Positions 1-7,953 of a DNA stretch of 64,000 bases are shown one piece after another (position 1 is the first letter of the stretch; every line of letters begins with the position of its first letter). Both the position numbers and the translations under genes were made by a program. The notes under the pieces were generated by a model. That model ran no database searches, was not told where the DNA came from, and was given only the letters and a program-made list of their open reading frames with translations. Origin of the DNA: Pelomonas sp039929605 (GTDB lineage: Bacteria > Pseudomonadota > Gammaproteobacteria > Burkholderiales > Burkholderiaceae_C). The DNA is taken from contig NZ_JBDSQX010000098.1 in NCBI RefSeq assembly GCF_039929605.1, positions 1 through 64,000 on the forward strand, given 5' to 3'.

Positions 1-120
1 AGCTGCTCGTGCGATACGAGAAACTCGATCGCAGCTTCCTCGCGCTCAACCACATCGCCGCAGCGATCATCGCGTTCCGCAAGGTGCCGCTGACAATAAA
101 CATTATTTACGGATAGGCTC
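1..120 (+). mobile_element. Right end of an IS5-family insertion sequence
   Basis: Only the 3' tail of the element is in the window. An open reading frame with IS5-type transposase C-terminal sequence (NHIAAAIIAFRKV) runs to a TAG at 114-116, and the element appears to end at 120 with the terminal sequence GAGCCTATCCGTAAA when read inward on the opposite strand, typical of the IS1031/IS427 side of IS5. The next three bases, TTA at 121-123, fit the 3-bp TNA target duplication of that group. The left end lies outside the window, so the duplication is not proven. Confidence 0.75.
3..116 (+). CDS. IS5-family transposase, C-terminal 37 residues (partial)
   Basis: The frame opens before the window and ends at TAG 114-116. 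The visible residues contain YEKLDRSFLALNHIAAAIIAFR, split here as YEKLDRSF and NHIAAAIIAFR, which matches the conserved tail of DDE transposases of the IS5 family. The stop lies only four bases inside the inferred IS terminus, which is normal for compact elements. Whether the transposase is intact cannot be judged. Confidence 0.75.
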   Translation: MLVRYEKLDRSFLALNHIAAAIIAFRKVPLTINIIYG

Positions 121-3100
121 TTAGCCGATCTCGACCGTCCAACGGCAGGCACTGCCCGGCGCGGGTCGCGGCAGCGCCAGTGCCCCCATGCGGTAGGCGT
201 GGGGGCGCCGCTGGGCGGCGATCTCCTGGCCGGCCTCGTCACGCACACGCTCGACCCCATGGCCGCGCTCACCCACGCGGTAGGTCAGCTCGAAGCGCAG
301 GTCGGCCAGCGTCAGCTGCACGGTGAGGCCGTCAAGCACCGAAGGCATGACGGGGTCGATGACCAGCGATTCATGCTCCAGCCGCAGGCCGAGCAGCGAG
401 CCGATCACCAGGCCCAGCGCGATGCCGGGGCCGCTGGAGTAAATGCGCCAGCCGCCGTCCAGCGCGACCTCGCCCGCCAGCACGCGGCCGTACTCGGCCT
501 GGGCGACATAACGGTCGGCAAAGGCGGCATCCGAGCTGGAGTAGTAGCAGTTGGACTGGCGCGGGCTGGCGCTGGGCACGCGCTCGGTCAGCGCAATCGG
601 ATGGGCCAGCGTCAGCGCCTGCAGGAAGGCTTGCGCCTGCCCGAGGTGGGCCAGCATCTGCGCATAACGCAGATGGGCATGCATGTACATGATGCCGATC
701 TCGCGGCCGAAGAAGCTGCTCGTCTCGGCGCGCTGGAAGAAGCGCGACGGCCCGCCGCGGTAGGGCAGCGGCGCGTCGAACAGGCGGGCGCCGTCGGGGC
801 CCTTCAGGTGCTGCTCGATGAGCTCGGCCTGCAGGCGTGCCTGCGCGGGCGTGAAGAGGCTGTCGAGCACGGCGTGCATCATCGGCAGCAGGCTGTAGCG
901 CAGGCCGGTACGGGTGTCGCGCGGGTGGATCCACAGCTCGCGTTCGCCCTGCTCGGGGAAGTTGACGGGAAACAGCGCGTAGCCGGTGACGACGTCGTCC
1001 TGCACCAGCAGGCGCTGGAACTCGGCGCGCACGCTGGCCGCCTCGGCGACGAGGCCGGCGGCTTGGTCGGCGCGGCCGATGCGGGCGAAGGCGGTGGCTA
1101 GCGTGTGCAGCATCTGGTGGTGCAGCGTGACCGTCCAGGCGCTGCACATGCGCTCGCGCAGGGCCGGGTCAGTGGGCTGCAGCGAGTCGTTCCAGTCGCC
1201 ATGCCAGTAGGCGGCCAGGCCGGTGCCGGACACGACGCGCTGGCGGATCAACGCGAGGGCTTGCTCGACGTGCGCGGCCAGCGTGACGGCCTCGCCGTCG
1301 TGGAAGGCCACCACCTCGTCAAGCAGCGCGGCGTCACCCGACGCGATGAGGTATTGGGCCAACCCCAGCAGCGGCCAGAAGACGATGTCGCCATGCGAGT
1401 CGCCCGCGCGGATGCCGCGCTCGCGCTCAAAGAACATGAACCACTGCGGCCAGTCGCCGTCGGGGTTCTGCGCCGCGAAGACGCGCAGCAGCAGGTCGCG
1501 CACGGGGGCGGGCTGGCCCAGCGCCAGCAGCATCTCCAGCGGGCCCTGGCAGACGTCACGCGTGCCCCAGCCGCCACCCGAATACTGCTCCAGCCCGCGC
1601 GGCGACAGGTAGTGCACAAGGGCGTTGTGGGCGTACCAGGGCAGGATGTCGCGCAGCTGTGAAAGCGCCGGGTGCGCGAGCTGCCACTGCGGCAGCGCCA
1701 GCGGCTGAGGCGCGGGTGGCGCGGCTTGCAGCAACTCGCCGCGCAGCGTCATCTGCACGGCCGTGGCGGGCGCGAAGTCGAGCACCAGCAACGGTTCGCC
1801 GCGACCGACGCCGTCGTCATAGAGCCTGCCGTCGTCGCCGACGATGGCGAGGCCGGGCGCGGTGATGACGAAGGCACCGTCAGGGAATCGTTCCGCCAGG
1901 CCGCTGCCCTCGGGTGGCGTGATGCGCAGGCGCTCGCCGCTGTGCACCCAGGCGGGCTTGAGCGGCTCGGCGCCGTCATCGCCGCCCAGAGCAAGGTTCA
2001 GGCTGGCGCGCACGCGCAGCGGGGCGCCTTGCAGCACGCGCAGCGAGAAGTTCATCGCATCGGCTGCCGCGCCGGCCTGGGCCGTGACCTCGATGAGACC
2101 GGCCGCGTGGGCGTAGAGCCAGCGGCAGCGCTGCGGCTGCATCTCGAAGGCCGAGGGCAGCCCCAGCAGCTGCCAGTCAGCGTTGTCTTGCTGCACGAAC
2201 AGCCGCAGGCCGGCGGTGCGGAACAACCCAAGCAAGCTGCGCTGGGTGGACAGCAGGCGGTTGATGCTGACGTGGCCCTGGGTGAGCATGGAATGAAAGA
2301 CGCCGCCCATCCAGCAGGTGGACGTGAGCGCGCCTTCGTCGGGCAGCAGGTGATCGCCGCTGCGCAGGATGTGGCCGTGCGGCCGCTGCACGAGCAGCTC
2401 CTTGGCGCGCAGCACGACGTGGCTGGCCTCGGCGCAGAAGAAGCTCAGCAGTTGGCCGTCCTGCCATTCCTCGTGGCGGTGCTCGCCGGTGAAGAGCAAG
2501 CGGCGGGACGCGGCGTCGAGGTCCAGGCTGGCGAGCTGCGGCGCGCTGGCGAACAGGCTGGCGGCGGGCGGCAGGCCGGGCATGTCCACAGGCGCAGCGG
2601 CCTGCGCCTCGGGCAGGGCCAGCAGCGCGGGCAGGCGGGCGAGGTCGGCATCGCCGCTGGCCTCGGGGTGGTGGGCCTGCAGCGTCAGAAAGAAGCCGGC
2701 TGCGGCCCTGGCGCCGGGCGCGAGGGCGATGGGTTCGTCCTGCAGCGCGACGACGGCGTGCTCGTGCTGTAGACGCTGGCCGGGCAAGCCGGCCGTCAAC
2801 GCGGGCGGCGACAGGCCTTCGCGGGCGGCATGGCCCCAGACCTGTGCGGCGTCGGTGGCGAACGATTCAGCGCGGCGCAGCGAGCCGGCCAGCAGCCACG
2901 GGAATTGCCCCGCCTGCGCCTGGTTCTGGCGCACCGCCAGCAGCACGCCGTGCATCGCGTGCTGCAGCGGCTGCAGGTCGAGGTAGTGGCTGACGTAGAA
3001 CTCGTTGGTGCGCACCGCGCCGTAGTCGGCCAGGCCCACGTCATGCACGAGGACGGGCGCGATCTCGCAGGCGGCGGCACCCGTGTTCTCGGCCAGCAGA

Positions 3101-3420
3101 TGCCAGAACAGCGTGGCCTCGTCGGCCGCCAGGCGCAGCTGCAGGCGCAGGGCCAGGCCTTGCCAGGTGCCGCGCATCTCGAAGGCGCCCTCCTCCGCGT
3201 GGACGCTCAGCGGCGACTGCGGGCCGAGCAGCGGCACCGCTTGCCAGTCGGCATCGCCGTCACGGCGGCGCAGCCAGACGTTCGCCGGCCCGCCTTCCAG
3301 CTCGTTGCCCGGGAAGAGGTTGAGCATCAGCCCCGGCGCGAGCATCAGCCGGCGCAGCGCGCCGTGGGACAGCAGCTCGGCTTCTAGGCCGGCCTGGTTG
3401 CGGATCAGGTGAGACGTCAT
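121..3420 (-). CDS. 1,2-beta-oligoglucan phosphorylase-like GH94 enzyme
   Basis: The predicted 1099-residue protein matches the length and motif order of GH94 1,2-beta-oligoglucan phosphorylases such as Listeria innocua Lin0857 (about 1113 aa). Visible landmarks are the N-terminal beta-sandwich stretch with AVRTNEFYVSHYLD, the barrel segments YAHNALVHYLSPRGLEQYSG and WGTRDVCQGP, SHGDIVFWPL, and YWHGDWNDSLQ near residue 740, where the Asp of the GDWND motif is the expected general acid. These enzymes phosphorolyse beta-1,2-glucooligosaccharides to alpha-glucose 1-phosphate; no signal peptide is seen, so it should be cytoplasmic. The start at 3420 (MTSHLIRN) is preferred over an upstream in-frame ATG lying in a repeat. 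It is the last gene of a three-gene operon, and an IS element abuts its stop codon. Substrate is inferred from family resemblance recalled from memory. Confidence 0.8.
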   Translation of the reverse strand: MTSHLIRNQAGLEAELLSHGALRRLMLAPGLMLNLFPGNELEGGPANVWLRRRDGDADWQAVPLLGPQSPLSVHAEEGAFEMRGTWQGLALRLQLRLAADEATLFWHLLAENTGAAACEIAPVLVHDVGLADYGAVRTNEFYVSHYLDLQPLQHAMHGVLLAVRQNQAQAGQFPWLLAGSLRRAESFATDAAQVWGHAAREGLSPPALTAGLPGQRLQHEHAVVALQDEPIALAPGARAAAGFFLTLQAHHPEASGDADLARLPALLALPEAQAAAPVDMPGLPPAASLFASAPQLASLDLDAASRRLLFTGEHRHEEWQDGQLLSFFCAEASHVVLRAKELLVQRPHGHILRSGDHLLPDEGALTSTCWMGGVFHSMLTQGHVSINRLLSTQRSLLGLFRTAGLRLFVQQDNADWQLLGLPSAFEMQPQRCRWLYAHAAGLIEVTAQAGAAADAMNFSLRVLQGAPLRVRASLNLALGGDDGAEPLKPAWVHSGERLRITPPEGSGLAERFPDGAFVITAPGLAIVGDDGRLYDDGVGRGEPLLVLDFAPATAVQMTLRGELLQAAPPAPQPLALPQWQLAHPALSQLRDILPWYAHNALVHYLSPRGLEQYSGGGWGTRDVCQGPLEMLLALGQPAPVRDLLLRVFAAQNPDGDWPQWFMFFERERGIRAGDSHGDIVFWPLLGLAQYLIASGDAALLDEVVAFHDGEAVTLAAHVEQALALIRQRVVSGTGLAAYWHGDWNDSLQPTDPALRERMCSAWTVTLHHQMLHTLATAFARIGRADQAAGLVAEAASVRAEFQRLLVQDDVVTGYALFPVNFPEQGERELWIHPRDTRTGLRYSLLPMMHAVLDSLFTPAQARLQAELIEQHLKGPDGARLFDAPLPYRGGPSRFFQRAETSSFFGREIGIMYMHAHLRYAQMLAHLGQAQAFLQALTLAHPIALTERVPSASPRQSNCYYSSSDAAFADRYVAQAEYGRVLAGEVALDGGWRIYSSGPGIALGLVIGSLLGLRLEHESLVIDPVMPSVLDGLTVQLTLADLRFELTYRVGERGHGVERVRDEAGQEIAAQRRPHAYRMGALALPRPAPGSACRWTVEIG

Positions 3421-3423
3421 AAG

Positions 3424-3506
3424 AGAACACAGCCACAGAGGCACGCAGACACAGAGGGACCTTCATCCCGCTGCCTCTGCGCCTCTGTGCCTCTGTGGCT
3501 TTGTTT
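3424..3506. repeat. CACAGAG-rich imperfect hairpin, copy 1
   Basis: This gap between the esterase and the phosphorylase gene holds repeated CACAGAG/CTCTGTG heptamers arranged as an imperfect inverted repeat: AGCCACAGAGGCAC at 3431-3444 is perfectly complementary to the right arm near 3487-3500. A second, much more perfect copy lies at 47407-47482, also between two genes of one operon. The element lies directly upstream of the phosphorylase start, so it could affect mRNA stability or translation of that gene. Confidence 0.8.
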
Positions 3507-3516
3507 GGTTTTCACT

Positions 3517-4239
3517 TCAGGTCTGGCGTTGAGACAGCAGCCAGGGCAGCAGATCGGGGTCTTGGTAGGCCGGTGTCCAGGAGTCGTGGCCGACGCCCGG
3601 GTAGATGGTCAGCGACGCCTTGCCGCCCGCGGCGCGCAGGGCTTCGACGCAGGCGACGTGCGGGGCCAGCGCGACGGCGGCGTCCTGCTCGCCGTGATAG
3701 GCGCGCACCGGCACGTCGCGCATGGCGCTCACCTTGGCGGGGTCGCCGTAGCCGCACACCGGCGCGATGGCCGCCAGGTCGCGCGGGTAGGCGGTGGCCC
3801 AGCTCCACACGCCATAGCCACCGAGGCTGAGGCCGGTGGCGGTGCAGCGCTGCGCGTCCACATTCAGCCGCGCCTTGAGCGTGCCGAGCAGCTTGTGCAG
3901 ACGCTCGGGGTCCCAACGGCGGCCGTCTTCCAATTGCGGGCTGATGAGGATGCAGGGGTAAGGCACGCCGCGCGCCACCCACATCGGCGGGCCGTGCACC
4001 TTGACCTTGTCCAGGTCGGTGCCACGCTCGCCTGAGCCGTGCAGGAAGACCAGCAGCGGCCAGGGCTGGCTGCGCTGCGCGTACTCCGGCGGCAGCCAGA
4101 CCCAGAAGCGTTGGCCTTCCAGCTCCCAGGCACGCTGCTCGCCGGCGGCCAGGCCGTCAGGCACGGTCGGCGGCAAAGCGGCGCAGGCGTTCAGCAGCGC
4201 AGGCGACGTCAACAGCAGATGGCGGCGGCTCAGCGTCAT
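3517..4239 (-). CDS. Secreted alpha/beta-hydrolase (esterase-like lipoprotein)
   Basis: A 240-residue protein starting MTLSRRHLLLTSPALLNAC, which reads as a signal peptide with twin Arg and a lipobox-like LNAC. The body is an alpha/beta-hydrolase of the PHB-depolymerase/prolyl-oligopeptidase-like type: FLHGSGERG oxyanion region, nucleophile elbow GLSLGGYG (about residue 137), an acid candidate in HGEQDAAV and the His in GVGHDSW near the end. Its start overlaps the stop of the upstream glycosidase gene by ATGA, so both are translationally coupled. Within this operon it may remove acyl substituents (for example succinyl or acetyl groups) from a glucan, but that role is inferred from context only. 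Confidence 0.7.
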   Translation of the reverse strand: MTLSRRHLLLTSPALLNACAALPPTVPDGLAAGEQRAWELEGQRFWVWLPPEYAQRSQPWPLLVFLHGSGERGTDLDKVKVHGPPMWVARGVPYPCILISPQLEDGRRWDPERLHKLLGTLKARLNVDAQRCTATGLSLGGYGVWSWATAYPRDLAAIAPVCGYGDPAKVSAMRDVPVRAYHGEQDAAVALAPHVACVEALRAAGGKASLTIYPGVGHDSWTPAYQDPDLLPWLLSQRQT

Positions 4240-7200
4240 GGGGCGGTCTCCAGTTGGATGGTCGTGGCGCCGGCCGGCAGCGGTAATTCGCGGCCCTGCC
4301 AGGCCAGCTGCTGGGACTCGACGTTAGCGCGCGGCAGCAGCCCCGTGCCCGGCCAGGCGAGGCGCAGGTCGCCGGGCAGGCGCTCGGGGCGGCGGTCGAC
4401 GTGCAGCGTCCAGCCGCCATTGGCACGCTTGAGCAGGCGGTAGTCGAGGCGGCCCCAGGCGGTGGACATGCCGGTCACGCCGATGTCGCCGGCCGCGCGC
4501 CAGGCGGGCGAGATGCCCGCGCCGAGCACGAGGCTGCCGGTCGACTCACGCTCATAGGCGAGCAGGTCCAGCGCGGCGCGAAGGTAGTCCGACGAGATCC
4601 AGGCATGCGGCATGTCGCCGAGGAACTGCACCCTGCGCGCGTCGGGCAGCACCACCTCGGCCCACTGGTTCCAGCCCGCCGGGCGCTGGTGAGTGAAGAA
4701 CCAGGCCAGCAGGCGGTGCGCGTCGTCCACTCGACCTAAGCGCACCAGCGCGCTGACATTGCGCAGCTCGTAGGGCGTGTAGTCCTTCCAGGCCTTGGTG
4801 CCGGTGATGCGGGCGTCGGCCTCGGCCAAATAGCGGTCGAAGGTGCCGCGCAGCAGTTCGGGCGGCAGCTTGTTCTCGGCCTGGGCGGGGTTGAGCGCCA
4901 TCGTCGTGGACGTGGCATCGAAGTCACCCCGGTCGGCGGCGCCGGCGATGTGGTCGAGCTTGTAGTGCTGCGCCGTTGCCACGATGGACGCGGTCAGGTC
5001 GGCCTCGAACTCGTCTCGCGACACGGCCCAGCGGACGGCGTTGGCGGTGTCGCCCAGAGCCTGCGCGATCTGCACGGCATCCTTGTAGCCGCGCAGCGCC
5101 CAGAAATCGTCCCAGTAGGAGTAGGCCGGCTTGTCGCTGTAGCCCTCGTGGCTGATCGAGGGCGGCATCAAACCGAAGAACCTTGTGTCAGCACCGGGCT
5201 TGCGCTCGCTCTGGCGCAGGGCCTCCAGCCACGCCACCACCTTCTGCACCTTGGGCCAGTGGCGCTCCAGCAGCGCGCGGTCCTGCTGTCCTTGGTTTGA
5301 ATGGCGCCACAGCTCGGCCACGGCGAACAGGTACTGGCCGTGGCTGTCGTTCTCGACGACGGGGTCGGCGCCGCGCTGGTCGACGCAGCAGGGCACCTTG
5401 CCGGATTCGAAGATGTAGCCCCCGAACCAGTCGACGAACTCCTGCGCCGCCTTCGTCTCGCCCATGCGCACGAGGCCGGCCACCATCATGGCGCCGTCGC
5501 GCACCCAGGAGCGGGCGTAGGAGCGCGTGCCGGGCCGCAGCGCGGGGCCGTCGCGGGACATGAGGATCTGCGCCAACGCGCTGCGCATCGTGTCGACGAC
5601 GGGCTGGGCCTGGGGCGGCAGGCGCAGCTCCAGCGCGCCGAGGCGGTCGCGCCATTGCGCGGCGGCCAGGGCGAAGCGGGTATCGAGCGGCACGGTGTCG
5701 CCGGTGCCGGTCATCCAGCCGAGGCGGCGCGATTCACCGGCGGGGATGTCCAGGTCGAAGCGCATCAAGGTCGACGGCAGCGTGTCCACATCGAGCAGGT
5801 GGGTGAGCGGCGGTGCCTGCAGCAGCGTGGCCAGGCCGGGGCCGCTGCTCCAGGGCGAGGCGCGCACTTCGGTGGGCGTCTCGCTCGGCTGGATGCTCAC
5901 GCCCGTCGCGGTGAGGGCGCCGTTGGCCCAGTTGACGGAAGCCAACGGGCTGATGCCCCCCGGGGTCGACAAGAACTGCTGCGGCGGGTTGACCTGCCAG
6001 GGGCGCAGCGCCAGCAGCAGCGAGTAGTGCTGCGGCTTGGCGGTCGGGTTGCGCAGCGTGTAGCGGGCGAGCAGCTTGGGGTCCTTGGCCGGGCCGTCGG
6101 CGGCGGCTTCGACGCGCAGCTCGACCTCGGCATGCCGCCACTGCACGACGGGCAGCGCGTGCTCGACGAGGCTGTGCTCGGCGCGCGCCTGGGCCCAGGT
6201 GACGAGGCGCCCATCGGCCTCGGGGGAGCGCCGGGCCGCCCCAAGCCCCCCGTCCCCCCTCGGGGGGAAGGCCGGGTGCAACCCGGCCCCGGGGGCACCA
6301 ATCAGCACGGCGGGCTCGATGCTGGGGCCGCCGCGCGACAGCTCGATGGCGCCGTCTTCACTGACGAGGCCCGAGCGCTGCGCGCCGCCGTCGACGCCGA
6401 CGACGGTCCAGTAGTTCTGTTCGCCGAGGAAGGCGCGTGGCAGTTCGCCCCTCGGCAAGGCCTTGGCGGTCTCGGCCACGGCGGCGTTGCGGTCGGGCCA
6501 TTGCGCGGCGTCACGCAGCTCGACCTCGGGCGGCTTCTTGCCCTCGTAGCGCACGCGCAGCCAGCGCCATTCCTGTTCGCCGAGAAACATGGCGCGGCCG
6601 GGGCGTGCCGACAGCAGCTTCCAGCGCCGGTTGTCGTCGGATACCTCAATCCGCGTGGCCGCGCCGCTGGCGAACCACAGGCCGTTGAACTCGCGCAGCC
6701 GCTGAAAGTCCAGCGTCACCTCGCCGCCGCCGAGCTTGCGGCGCGGCTCGGGCCAGGTGGCGGGTGCTGGTTCGCGCGGGTCAAGGTTCAGTGCGCCGAC
6801 GCACAAGGCCCCTGCCCCACCGCCGCCCTGCTGCCCGGCAACGACGACGAATTCGATGAACTGGCTGCGCTTGAGCACGCGGTCTTCGGTCGGGCCCCAG
6901 GCGAAGGCGATGTGGCGGCGCTTGAAGGTCTGGTCGGTGAGCGTGCCGGGCAGGTCAAAAGCCGGCCGGTTGACCCACCAGACGTTGTCGCCGCTGGCGT
7001 CGACGAGCTTGATCTGCAGGTCGTTGCTGCTGGTGCTGCCTTTGAGCTGGGTGGTGAGGGCGAAGTCGGCGGGCCAGTCCAGCGGCAGTTCGCGGCGCAG
7101 CACGGCGTAGCCGGAGACGCCGGAGAAGTCGTAGTCGAGGCAGAGGCTGTCGTCGCGGACGTCACGGCGGACGGTCGCCTTCACCTGGTCGGAGGCGGTG

Positions 7201-7304
7201 GCCTTCCAGGGGGTGGCGTCCTTCATGTCGTCGAGGACAGCAGCGTGGGCTGCAGCACACGCGGCAATGGCGAATGTGATCAGGAAGCGCTGGATGGACT
7301 TCAT
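4236..7304 (-). CDS. Secreted (alpha/alpha)6-barrel glycosidase-like protein, family unassigned
   Basis: A 1022-residue protein with a clear signal peptide (MKSIQRFLITFAIAACAAAHA). The N-terminal 300 residues look like beta-sandwich, discoidin-type modules (LDYDFSGVSGYAV; EFNGLWFASGAATRIEVSDD). Residues about 560-900 carry helical-barrel glycosidase signatures: GTRSYARSWVRDGAMM, VENDSHGQYLFA, YSYWDDFWALRGY and GDMPHAWISSDY. Acidic residues in WVRDG, VENDSHG and YWDDFWA are candidate catalytic residues. I cannot place it in a numbered GH family. As first gene of the operon ending in a beta-1,2-oligoglucan phosphorylase, it is a candidate extracytoplasmic depolymerase for beta-1,2-glucan. A repeat-derived Gly/Pro/Ala-rich segment is inserted around residues 336-360. 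Confidence 0.65.
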   Translation of the reverse strand: MKSIQRFLITFAIAACAAAHAAVLDDMKDATPWKATASDQVKATVRRDVRDDSLCLDYDFSGVSGYAVLRRELPLDWPADFALTTQLKGSTSSNDLQIKLVDASGDNVWWVNRPAFDLPGTLTDQTFKRRHIAFAWGPTEDRVLKRSQFIEFVVVAGQQGGGGAGALCVGALNLDPREPAPATWPEPRRKLGGGEVTLDFQRLREFNGLWFASGAATRIEVSDDNRRWKLLSARPGRAMFLGEQEWRWLRVRYEGKKPPEVELRDAAQWPDRNAAVAETAKALPRGELPRAFLGEQNYWTVVGVDGGAQRSGLVSEDGAIELSRGGPSIEPAVLIGAPGAGLHPAFPPRGDGGLGAARRSPEADGRLVTWAQARAEHSLVEHALPVVQWRHAEVELRVEAAADGPAKDPKLLARYTLRNPTAKPQHYSLLLALRPWQVNPPQQFLSTPGGISPLASVNWANGALTATGVSIQPSETPTEVRASPWSSGPGLATLLQAPPLTHLLDVDTLPSTLMRFDLDIPAGESRRLGWMTGTGDTVPLDTRFALAAAQWRDRLGALELRLPPQAQPVVDTMRSALAQILMSRDGPALRPGTRSYARSWVRDGAMMVAGLVRMGETKAAQEFVDWFGGYIFESGKVPCCVDQRGADPVVENDSHGQYLFAVAELWRHSNQGQQDRALLERHWPKVQKVVAWLEALRQSERKPGADTRFFGLMPPSISHEGYSDKPAYSYWDDFWALRGYKDAVQIAQALGDTANAVRWAVSRDEFEADLTASIVATAQHYKLDHIAGAADRGDFDATSTTMALNPAQAENKLPPELLRGTFDRYLAEADARITGTKAWKDYTPYELRNVSALVRLGRVDDAHRLLAWFFTHQRPAGWNQWAEVVLPDARRVQFLGDMPHAWISSDYLRAALDLLAYERESTGSLVLGAGISPAWRAAGDIGVTGMSTAWGRLDYRLLKRANGGWTLHVDRRPERLPGDLRLAWPGTGLLPRANVESQQLAWQGRELPLPAGATTIQLETAP
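6226..6297. repeat. GC-rich REP-like element read in frame inside a glycosidase gene
   Basis: The stretch contains CGCCGGGCCGCCCCAAGC followed by two short palindromes, CCCCCCTCGGGGGG and CCGGGTGCAACCCGG. The same CGCCGGGCCGCCCCAAGC core recurs at 38500-38600 (in a permease gene), 53380-53590 and 53855-53970. Here it adds about 24 residues (APGAGLHPAFPPRGDGGLGA and neighbours) to the minus-strand protein without breaking the frame. Confidence 0.7.
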
Positions 7305-7953
7305 GGCTGTGGCTTGGTGGCGAGGCCCATGCCGGGATTTGCCTTCGGCGAAACCTTCGGTTTTCGCCCCGGCGGGCGACTCACTTTGGCTTCGCCGAAA
7401 CCTTCGGTTTTCTGGGCCGCCAGAAAGTAACCAAAGAGCTCCCCCCTGGCCGCCCCGCCCCTTCGGGGTTCCCTGCGCTGCTCAGTCCTTGAGGGCCCGC
7501 GCAAAACTCCCTTCGCTACGCTGCGGTCAGACAGTTGCGCGGAGTCAGCTCTTGAAGTGCGCTTCGCGCACGCCCTCAAGGCCTTCCGCTGCTCGGCGGG
7601 GCTAAAAGGGGGCATGCAGAAATGCATCCGCCACCCGGACTTCGGGTTTGGCTGTTGGCTGTTCGGCTGTTCCCTCACCCCCCTTTGGAGGAGCCGAGAA
7701 GCGCAGGAGCCCGGGGCGCGAGCGGAGCGAGCATCAAGCTCTGACTTCGCGCCGCCTGTTTGAGCAGAGCGTAGCGACGCGAGTTCGGCGCGGCCCCGGG
7801 TTTCGAGCATCGCAGGGGACCCCGTAGCGCAGCGAAGGGGCGACGGAACAGGGGCGACTTTTTGCCTTCTTTTTGGTCGCTCAAAAAGAAGGTCGCCCGC
7901 CGGGGCGAACTCCCGGCTGGGCCTAGCCATCAAGACAGCGCACCGAGAAAGCA
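7305..7953. other. Repeat-rich intergenic region, probably non-coding
   Basis: About 650 bases separate the glycosidase start from the ABC permease stop. The region contains a direct repeat of GAAACCTTCGGTTTT (near 7350 and 7397) and the motifs CAGAAAGTAACCAAAGAG and TTTTTGGTCGCTCAAAAAGAAGG, which resemble mosaic intergenic repeats common in Burkholderiales. A 218-codon frame on the minus strand (7301-7957) spans it, but its low-complexity Arg/Ser/Ala composition, overlap with both neighbours and lack of any recognisable domain argue against a real gene. Confidence 0.55.

Noticed and set aside
5301..7430. A 709-codon plus-strand frame
   Set aside because: Antisense to the glycosidase gene; Gly/Arg/Gln-rich high-GC shadow with no motif.
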